64,000 bases of DNA from Tretioscincus oriximinensis (taxonomy: Eukaryota; Chordata; Lepidosauria; Squamata; Gymnophthalmidae): NCBI GenBank assembly GCA_022410635.1, contig JAJVDF010000233.1, positions 1,587,080-1,651,079 on the forward strand, written 5' to 3'. The notes under the pieces were generated by a model. It was not told the origin of the DNA and made no database searches. It was given only the letters and a program-made list of their open reading frames with translations. Numbering within the stretch: position 1 is the stretch's first letter; the number at the start of each line of letters is the position of its first letter. The position numbers were made by a program, and so were the translations under genes. Shown in pieces: positions 56,479-64,000 of the stretch.

Positions 56479-56631
56479 ACCACCCCGGTGACCATGCAAG
56501 TCGGTGAGGGACAACAAGTGCAGATTGTGCAAGCCCAAGGCCAGGGCCAGACGGCCCAGAGTGGAAGCGGCCAGACCATGCAGGTGATGCAACAGATCAT
56601 CACCAACACCGGAGAGATCCAGCAAATACCG
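56479..56631 (+). CDS. NFYC: NFYC exon 7, residues 188-238, glutamine-rich activation region
   Basis: This exon of 51 codons begins [20 protein letters not shown] and ends [10 protein letters not shown]. It is part of the glutamine-rich activation domain. The low-complexity stretch near residues 207-216 ([10 protein letters not shown]) seems about two residues shorter than in the mammalian protein as I recall it. The acceptor is TCTCCTTCCAG and the donor CCG followed by GTGAGC, phase 0. Confidence 0.95.
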
Positions 56632-56874
56632 GTGAGCAGCCCCTCATAGCAGGTTCCCCGTCCACCAAAACGTGCAGAGCCCTCAGCGTTTCATGTTTTG
56701 CAGCCCAATTCTCGGTCATTCCTCTTTTCTTCGTGCGCTGAACTCCGAGTGTGGAAAAAGGTGTTCAACATGTTCGGGGTAGGGTGGCATTAATCTGTCT
56801 TGCCTCTTTAAACATCTTACTAAGCTTTTAAAAAAAATCGTGCAATAAATATTTCTCTTTAACGCCTAGCAATG

Positions 56875-57380
56875 GGATCTCGTGGCACCCTAGTCTAACA
56901 GGAAAAAGAGGGACAGCATGAACTGTCGTAGATAAGTGTGCTTCTTTGGATGGATGGATGGATGCATGGATGGATGGATGGATGGATGGATGGATGGACA
57001 GAGAGATGTTCTAGCAAGAGAATCTCATAGCCCCCTAAAGTCTAACAATAAAAAGTGAGTCGATTTCAGAGAAGCAGCAATATTAGTCTTTTAGTTCAGA
57101 AAGTCCAGCAAGGGGGCTTGTAGTACTTGCAGAAGTAGCAGGAAAGAGGTAGGTGGCATGAGCTTTCGTTGACATATCTGCTTCCTCAGTTGCCTCTGAA
57201 GAATCAGACATGTCTGTGAAAGCTCATGCCATCTACGGTACCTTTCGCCTGTTAGTCTGCAGATTATACAAGGAAAAGGGAGGCAGCATGAGCTTTCATA
57301 GACAATTCTGCTTCTTCACATGCATGGATGGATAGATAAATGGGTTCATAGCATCTTAGAGACAGGAGCTTCCATAGACA
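56875..57380. repeat. Palindromic repeat copies with GATG microsatellite
   Basis: Three partial copies carry AGCATGAACTGTCGTAGATA, GCATGAGCTTTCGTTGACAT and GCATGAGCTTTCATAGACAA. A (GATG)n run (about 56947-56998) sits in the first. Confidence 0.6.
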
Positions 57381-58427
57381 AGTCTATTTCTATTGAAACA
57401 ATTGGTGGGTCATTGGGTGAGATACGATGTCAGGCTAGATGAGGTGGTGCCTGGTCTAGTAGAGCTAACCCATACTTCATGTGGTCAAGGTTCTAGATCA
57501 AGATTCCCAGCTGTAGCCATGGACCTTTAGTGTTTGTATGTCATCTTGGGATATATATATAAAAGCCAGGTTCGACCAGCTTGACATAGCGATGAAATTT
57601 GGCTGCTAGCAAAATGTTCCAAGAGATAAGAGAGTATGTACATGGAAGATCACTGCCAGGGTAGATACTGACAGCACATTACATGAAGATATTAGGGAAT
57701 GTTATATATTTCCCCCCCTATTGTCCCCTCTGGTATCCATCCTAGGGTAGTGGGTAAACAAGGGCAAAGGCATGTATTTGGAACACAGATGGGTCCACAA
57801 TCATAGGTGTGAGTCTTCACTTCCTGAAGGCAATGAGAAGGCATAGAAATATACACGGTCAGTTCAAGTGTAAAGAAACTGAGTTTTAGACACCCCAGAA
57901 ATACCCATCTGTACGCAGCCATAAATTTCGATGCCTATAAAAATTAAAATAAAAGCTTTATTGAAAGGAAAAAGCAGGGTAAAAGGTAAGGGAATATTGC
58001 AAAATAGGTTGTTGGCAAAAGGCAAAATATTTCTTCAAATTCCAGTCCTCACAGTTTTCAAAGTTTCAGCAAATCAAAAACAAAAATCACAACTATAACT
58101 TAGGCTGTCCAGTTCATTCTATTGGGTCTCAAAAGAGCACAGCAGCCGCTGTTACTCCATAACGACCCCAAGCGTGATAATCAATATGAGTCTGCCTAGA
58201 GGTAATTTTCAATATATCTCCCCAAACCCTCTTCAAACTGTTCTTCACCAGAGGATTTCACTTTGAAAATCAGCAATTTCTGTTTGAAGAATCCAGCCCC
58301 CCTTCTGATATGCGAAAGGCCAGGATGTTCCCGGAAATCGGTGTCTTCAATCATGAGTCTTATCTGCCTTTTCACTTCCTTTATCTGCTCTTAGCTTGTT
58401 AGTCTTAACTGTCCTTGCATTTTACTG

Positions 58428-58565
58428 AATGCCATCTGCAGGGAAGGTTTTTCCTTCTTCTGCTTGAGACTGTACTAGTGCAACTGGTGGGCCACTGTGT
58501 GGGGCAGAATATTGGACTAAATGGGATCTGGCCTGATTCAGAAAGGCTCCTCTTATGTTCTTATG
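58428..58565 (+). mobile_element. LINE 3' end
   Basis: GGTGGGCCACTGTGTGGGGC and CCTGATTCAGAAAGGCTCCT, then CTTATGTTCTTATG, are the family terminus. Confidence 0.65.
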
Positions 58566-58867
58566 TTTATGACTATACAAGAGCCTCTTCTCTCCTGGTT
58601 TCTCACCAAAGCTGAAAGATCATTTTAAAATCTTGGCTTTCTTCAGAATGGATTGACCACTTCTGTTACCCTATCACGACATCAGTTTTATCTGAATTTC
58701 TTGGCGCAGTTATGCACATGCCTGTATTGTTTAGACCACATTGAGATGGTCTTCGGACTAACCAATACATTTATTAAACGGAAGCTAAAGTTGTTATTCA
58801 GTAAGATCTCAAGAACATTGATGGACATTCTCACTTTAGGAGAGCTTCTGAAACAAGCAGAACCAGA

Positions 58868-58940
58868 GACATCTTTGAATCTGGAAGGGACCCCCAGGGT
58901 TAATGGGTCCAACCCCCTGCTCCGAAACTTCTGTANTGAC
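58868..58940 (-). mobile_element. CR1 3'-end fragment
   Basis: TCTTTGAATCTGGAAGGGAC, CCCCAGGG and GGGTCCAACCCCCTGCTCC are the CR1 3' UTR complement. Confidence 0.65.
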
Positions 58941-59394
58941 CACATCCGCTGCAGTTTAAGAATACAGTCGATCTTCTCTCTCCTGCCTCCTCAGTGCCTT
59001 ATAGTAGTTGTTCTAATTCCAGCATTGAGCTCATGTCCTCTGGGAAAATAATGCTTCTGCCATTTGTTTGTTCTGCACAGCATGTCCTGATTCCCAGGGC
59101 AGTTTGCAATAATATATTTATGGAGGATCAAGATTCCCTTCTGCCTTTCAACTTGGGTTGCTAAGGCTTCGGTTGGCATTCCGTTTTGCGTTGAGTTTCG
59201 TTCTAAAACTGGGAAACCTGCACGCTTTAGAACAACATGGAAATCGGCACGTGTGCAGTTGCTATAAATACAGTTTAAAAAGGACAGGTTTAATGGATAT
59301 GTAACAGGAAATTTTAGCAGCCGCAGTTTAAAATGCCTGCAACATCTTTTTGGCCACACCAGTAGAACTGCAACTCCAAGGAATTATGTTTAAG

Positions 59395-59990
59395 AATATA
59401 AGAAACGCCCTGTTGAAACGGGCCAGAGCCCATCTAGTTTAGCATTCTGTCTTACTCAGTGGCTCACCGATTACACCTGGGCAGTCTGATGTAGAAGAAG
59501 GCAGAAATGAAGTCCATCTTACTTCCATGAACTTGTCTAATCCGCTCTAATAGCTATCCAGGCTTTATCTGGCTACCACACCCTCTTCTGGAAGTAAATT
59601 CCACATATCAGTGACCCACTAGGTGAAACAAAATTCCTTTCCCTTGCCTGTGCTAACTTGTCTGCCCATCAGCTTCAAGGAATGCCCCCGGGTCCTAGTG
59701 TTGTGCAATAGAGAAAATATTATTTCTCTGTTCACCTTATTCCCCCCCCCCCCCTTGTGTGATTTAATATGCTTCAGTCTGACAACCTTTTAAATGCCGT
59801 CTTTCAAGGTTGAAAAGGCTCAGACATTGCAGCCCAATTTCATAATGGATTTTGTTCCAGCCCCGTGACCATTTTTATTTCCCTTTTTTGCACCTCCTCC
59901 AGGTCCGCAGGATCCTTTCTGTGGTACCCAAAATTGTGCACAGTGTTCCAAATGTGCCCTCACCATAGATTTATAAAGAGGCAAAACAAC
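59395..59990 (-). mobile_element. CR1/L2-type LINE 3' end, long copy
   Basis: It reads from ATATAAGAAACGCCCTGTTG through CACCCTCTTCTGGAAG, TTCAAGGAATGCCCCCGGGT and TTGCACCTCCTCCAGGTCC. It matches 23490-24070 and contains a poly-C run at 59742-59753. Confidence 0.7.
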
Positions 59991-60469
59991 ACTTGCTGAC
60001 TTACAAAAAAAGTGCTGACTTCTTTACGTGCTTTCTGTGATTTCCAGGGTTTGCGTTCTTAAAAAACTTTCCAAAACACCCTCTGTCTTAGAAGAATATC
60101 CTGTGCAAGTCAGCTTGCAACCAGCCAACCTCTATCAGTCTTTCTGGTGATATGAGTCAGTTATGTAGTTCAGTGTTTTCTACTCCTGGAAATCTCCCTT
60201 TTCCAATTATTGCTCTTGTTAAATTCCAACTAGGTTGGTGCCTTTTATTGCAAAAAAAAAGTTAATATTTTTTCACTGGAAGGTATATTGGAGTGCATTA
60301 GAGCATATGTAGGAACCTTATATGCCTGTATGCCTGCTAGTTGAACCAATTTTTGCTTGTTTCTGGACTTAGATTAGCACATATCAATTGTGTGTTTGCT
60401 TGTACTTATATACCCTGCCCTGTACTCGAAGGTCTCAGGGTGGCCAACAATAAAAACAAGTTGGCCTAT

Positions 60470-60555
60470 TAGTACCATTTGCAGACAGTTGAGAACCGGT
60501 GTGGGTTTTGCCTTCTTCTGCTTGAGACAGCCCAGGAGACTGGACTAGGTGGGTT
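60470..60555 (+). mobile_element. LINE 3'-end fragment
   Basis: ACCATTTGCAGACAGTTGAG and TTTTGCCTTCTTCTGCTTGA, ending GACTGGACTAGGTGGGTTCT, match the family 3' UTR. Confidence 0.55.
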
Positions 60556-60879
60556 CTGGATAAATTTAAAAAAGGGAAGTAGTAAAGTAATCAATAATGT
60601 GCACGCGGTGTTCCAGTTGCCTGCTTTTACCGCTCCACTATCAAAGTGGGAACTTCGGTAAAAATAGAAACCCTGGAGCAGAACCTTCTTAGTAGTGGAA
60701 TAATTTGTATACATTAGGGAAATTGGCCTATGGTAGAAGAAGCAACTTTGCCTTTTCCCCTTGCAGGTGTTGGTTTAAAATGTCATTTTTGTATTTCTGA
60801 GTTTGTTGGCAGCCTTGAGACCCTCAGGTTTAGGGCAGGACATGTTTAAATAAATAGATACCAAACAACTAAAGTCCCA

Positions 60880-61330
60880 AAAAAGGAGAAATAGAGCATA
60901 CTGTCCCATCCACAAATCTTCACCAAACAGAACCAAAAAATGGGAAACAGCAGAATCAAACAAGGTGCAAAAATGTATAATATATAACACGGTGGCAGTA
61001 AATATGCTGGATAAAATGCCACATAACGACTAAAATAAATCTAAAAAGTCCATAAAAATTATAAAAAAGTCCAAATCAAATATTCCAAGAGATAGAGCCA
61101 AATCCAGAAGTAGATGCTCCACAAATGAAAAAGGCTGTCGGACTCCAAGATGATCCACGAAGGATGACGACTGTTGAACGCCAGACGCGTTTCGACCTCA
61201 GTCTTCTTCAGTGGCACAACAGAAGATGATCGTAAAGTGTAACGGATCAACAGGATAAAACCACAAAGTATTCAATGTACAAACTCATGCGAATATTTGC
61301 AAAGATATACAACTGTCTCCTAAATATAAA
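60880..61330. repeat. Unassigned DNA-transposon-like repeat
   Basis: It contains CCAGACGCGTTTCGACCTCA and GTCTTCTTCAGTGGC, a motif I associate with vertebrate MITEs, in an A-rich context. The ends are not resolved. Confidence 0.4.
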
Positions 61331-61861
61331 ATTAAGTAATGGTCAATATGAGCCAACCGTCTGTAGACTTAGTGCAGAACTCTATGCCACTTGTCTGTTC
61401 TGACTCACACACAAACACACTTGGGCATTCATACGTAGCATTTATGGTCTTCTGGCACCTTCCTCTAACCATCAGAGAAGACACAAAGCCTGTCCTTCTC
61501 TCTGTCCTTTATTTCGTCATCTATCTGTCCTTGGTTGTATCTGATTATCATGGAGAAGGACACATCCTATAGATAAGCCAAAGCGCTGTACTTTCAGGGC
61601 AGATTAAAAATTGAATGTAAAATTAAATGTGTGTCCTTCACAAAATCTGGGATGTGAATTTCGTGACCTGTAGTTTGGTATGATGGTGCTCCTTCCACAT
61701 CCACCTGGCATGCTTTAGGATCCACAGAAGAGACCCTTCACTCTCAGTACCTTCACTCTCAGTGGCAAAGAGGCTGGGAACCCAGGATGGCCCCAGACTG
61801 GAACAGTCTCCCCCTTGAGGGCCATCAATCACTACGTACTGTATTCACGCAAAATATCTTT

Positions 61862-62155
61862 GCAGACGCAGTGGTTAAGAGCCCTGGAGTTTCAGCAGAG
61901 ATAAGACGTTTGAAGTGTTGGCTGTGAAGAGGGGTTAGCGCCTTTTACCAGCCTCAGTTCTAGCCAACCCAGCTGTTCAAAAGCAAGAAATTGCAATTAG
62001 ATAAGTGGGAACCATCACAATGTGTTGGGGCAGTTAGAATGTAAACCTTTGGGCAAAAAATAAGCTTGTAAGCAGCTTTGAGTCCCCTTTGGCGGAAAAA
62101 GGCGGGGTATAAACCCAGTTCTTAGTCTTTTTTCTTCTTCTTCTTCCACTTCTTT
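61862..62155 (+). mobile_element. tRNA-derived SINE with TTC tail
   Basis: The head GACGCAGTGGTTAAGAGCCC is followed by GTGAAGAGGGGTTAGCGCC, ATTAGATAAGTGGGAACC and GGCGGAAAAAGGCGGGGTAT, then TTCTTCTTCTTC. Confidence 0.7.
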
Positions 62156-62740
62156 AACCTGGCCTCTGGCTGAAAAAAACAGCTCTCCCTTTCTTATGTT
62201 CAGCCATTGTGGCTATTNATATGTTAATTCTGGGAGTTTTAATTCCGGCCCTTAGACCTTCAGTATTGGGTAGTAGTATAGAATTGCAAATACCGGCGAG
62301 TTCCAACACTCCCATGCTCTGCCATTGGTCTTTATAGACCAATGACAGAGCTCGGAATCTTGAACCCTGCGCTTGTACACCATAGGCTGCCCAGCCCTGC
62401 TGTAGAACCCAAGCCCGATTTATCTAGTAAATGAATAATACAAATTTGTTTTCTTTTGGGCCCAGGTCCCCTTTTCCTTCCTTCTGCCTTAGACATACTT
62501 TTCCTGAGAAGAGAACAGTTAGACGTGCAGAGGCCCTGCCTTTGTGGAACTAATTCACCTCCTCACTATCCGCCTTCCTTTTCTCCACCTGCAAACTTAA
62601 CCCTTCATTCTTCTTCACCTGTTCAATTGCTTCCCCCCCACACACACACCCCTTTTATTTTCATTTTTTGCAAAGAGCAAAGGGCTTGCCTGGCGTTTCA
62701 CCAGCTCTCTGACACTTTCTTCCCTCTGTCCCTTTTCCAG

Positions 62741-62848
62741 GTTCAGGTCAATGCAGGCCAGCTGCAGTATATCCGTTTAACCCAGCCTGTTTCTGGAACT
62801 CAAGTAGTCCAAGGTCAAATCCAGACGCTTGCAGCCAACACACAGCAG
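62741..62848 (+). CDS. NFYC: NFYC exon 8, residues 239-274
   Basis: This exon of 36 codons begins [19 protein letters not shown] and ends [11 protein letters not shown]. It continues the activation domain. Differences from the mammalian protein are conservative (V for L at the third residue, T for A after IRL). The acceptor is CCCTTTTCCAG and the donor CAG followed by GTATAA, phase 0. It is the last NFYC exon in the window; roughly 60 more residues are expected downstream. Confidence 0.95.
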
Positions 62849-63266
62849 GTATAAATTCTTTCTCCGAAGCTTGCAAAATAGCTTTTCAAGAACCTTTTCA
62901 TACTGAACTCGTATGGTTTGCCAGGCAGAAAGCACCTGTCAAAGAGCAGCTCCTGGAAACCAACTATGTATTGGGAATAGAAAACAGTTACTTTTATATG
63001 AATGAAAAACACATTCGGGGAGAACTTGCTCTTATGAGCTAAAATTAGTCCCTTGTCCTAAAGATGAGTGTTCAAAAAGATACGGCTAGTTTTGCCTCCT
63101 ACTTTTCAAATCTTTGTTTTACAAGAAAAGAAAGAATGAAAGAAAGGAAACAGTTGCATTTACAATCCATTTTCACTTTCTGGAAGTAAATGTTAATTAG
63201 ATAATGAACATTGTAGGGAACTTTTATTAAAAACAAAACCTCTGTATGCCAGGTTGACGTTCGCGA

Positions 63267-63600
63267 AGGCACAAATCGCGCAGTCACTAAGAGCCTGCCT
63301 TTCAACTGAGAGATCCAGGTTCAAGGCCCTGTGTCAGACGTGGAAAGCGATGAGCTCCCTCTACAGGCCTTCAGTTCTAGCCAACTCAGCTATTTGAAAG
63401 AAAGTAGATTTGCATTCTACAAATTAGGTAAATGAGTACACCATTAACCTGGTTGGAGAAATAGAATAGATGTAAACCTTTGGGCAAAAATTAACCCTGT
63501 AAAGATGCTCTGTGTCTCTCTGGATGAGCAGGATGGGGTATAAAACCAGCTGCTGCTACTGCTTCGCCTTCATTTTCATCTTCTTCATAGTAGTTCCTCA
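63267..63600 (+). mobile_element. tRNA-derived SINE
   Basis: GGCACAAATCGCGCAGTCAC (A box) and GGTTCAAGGCCCTG (B box) give a clear pol III promoter pair. The body has AGTTCTAGCCAACTCAGC and GCAGGATGGGGTATAAAACC. The tail is CTGCTACTGCTTCGCC-like. Confidence 0.75.
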
Positions 63601-63897
63601 CCTCCTCTAATGCAAAAAAAACTAAGTATCTGAGGAACCAGGAAACAGCTTTGGCTGTTTTCTCCTTTTTCATTATTATTTTACCAAAACTATCTGGCTC
63701 AGTTTCTTTCCCTATTTTTTTCTGCTTCTACCTCTCTCTCTTGCACAGTTCAGCTTTTCCTTTCTGGGCCCTTGCCAGGTTTCCTTTCTGTGCAGGTACC
63801 ATATCCCATTCCCATTACTTTGCAAGGGCTATTTTAATCCCCACAGCTTTGTTTAGTTTGAACATCCTTTTGCTTGTGTCTTTATCTCCTGATCAAC

Positions 63898-64000
63898 TCA
63901 TAGAATCATAACTGGAAGAGACCTCCAGGGTCATGNGGTCCAACCCCCTGCTCTATGCAGAATTCACTAAACCGTCCCAGCCTCTGTTTGAAGGAGAACT
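63898..64000 (-). mobile_element. CR1 LINE 3' end, cut by window edge
   Basis: CTCATAGAATCATAACTGGA, GACCTCCAGGGTCATG and CCAACCCCCTGCTCTATGCA form the CR1 3' UTR complement. It continues beyond the window. Confidence 0.75.

Larger units (their letters stand above)
56632..62740 (+). other. NFYC: NFYC intron 7
   Basis: It contains palindromic AGAAGTAGAC-type repeats with a GATG microsatellite (56875-57380), a CR1 fragment (58868-58940), LINE 3' ends (58428-58565 plus, 59395-59990 minus, 60470-60555 plus), a palindromic-looking repeat (60880-61330) and a tRNA-derived SINE (61862-62155). 57480-58420 shows nothing I recognise. Confidence 0.85.
7500..64000 (+). other. NFYC: NFYC gene span, partial at 3' end
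   Basis: This span runs from the presumed first exon in the CpG island to the window edge. The gene encodes the C subunit of NF-Y, the trimeric nuclear factor (NF-YA, NF-YB, NF-YC) that binds CCAAT boxes. NF-YC pairs with NF-YB through a histone fold, and NF-YA then joins. Seven coding exons in order give 274 residues that match vertebrate NF-YC as I know it. That is about four fifths of the usual length of roughly 335 residues. All seen introns are GT-AG and phase 0. The last glutamine-rich exons, the stop codon and the 3' UTR are outside the window. Intron 5 contains mir-30e and mir-30c-1, an independent synteny check on the identification. The transcription start is inferred only. Confidence 0.95.
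62849..64000 (+). other. NFYC: NFYC intron 8, partial
   Basis: It starts with GTATAA. A tRNA-derived SINE lies at 63267-63590 and a CR1 3' end at 63898-64000 (minus). No further exon is seen; the next coding block is expected beyond the window. Confidence 0.85.

Noticed and set aside
62456..62854. Long frame beginning upstream of exon 8
   Set aside because: Only the part from 62741 is NF-YC. The upstream portion is pyrimidine-rich intron ending in a good CCCTTTTCCAG acceptor.

Overview
This window is vertebrate nuclear DNA, most likely from a squamate reptile (lizard or snake). It has interrupted genes with GT-AG introns, a CpG-island promoter and no bacterial or phage organisation. Its repeats are CR1/L2-type LINE 3' ends, tRNA-derived SINEs with pyrimidine-rich tails, Sauria-like SINEs, hAT and Tc1/mariner MITEs and one broken L1. 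The squamate call rests on this repeat flavour and on memory, not on a search. Single Ns are scattered throughout and one 965-base gap lies at 33654-34618.

Only one protein-coding gene can be supported: NFYC, on the + strand, encoding the C (gamma) subunit of the CCAAT-binding factor NF-Y. A CpG island at about 7250-8120 holds the promoter and a non-coding first exon ending near 7618. After a 31 kb first intron come seven coding exons: 38740-38844, 41106-41177, 43318-43431, 44269-44364, 55226-55399, 56479-56631 and 62741-62848. They give 274 residues; the C-terminal exons lie beyond the right edge. Every coding exon has a length divisible by three and every coding intron seen is phase 0. Exons 3, 4 and 5 correspond to helices 1, 2 and 3 of the histone fold.

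Intron 5 (44365-55225) carries two microRNA hairpins in the sense orientation, mir-30e (48079-48170) and mir-30c-1 (54719-54807). This is the arrangement known from mammalian NFYC. Host gene and microRNAs should share one primary transcript.

The rest is repeat-rich. 1-7250 is upstream DNA without a recognisable gene. Intron 1 holds many LINE and SINE fragments, palindromic repeats, a Tc1/mariner-like MITE (31943-32176) and a broken L1 (34619-38110) truncated on its left by the gap. Two dispersed families stand out as possibly undescribed. One has a long polypurine core between conserved edges (38175-38603, 49444-50030, 55688-56110 and, inverted, 45303-45625). The other carries an inverted pair of ZNF143-like motifs (best copies near 12460-12800, 27050-27480 and 54175-54560). 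The NFYC promoter region also contains four inverted CCAAT boxes, the binding site of the factor that the gene helps to build.
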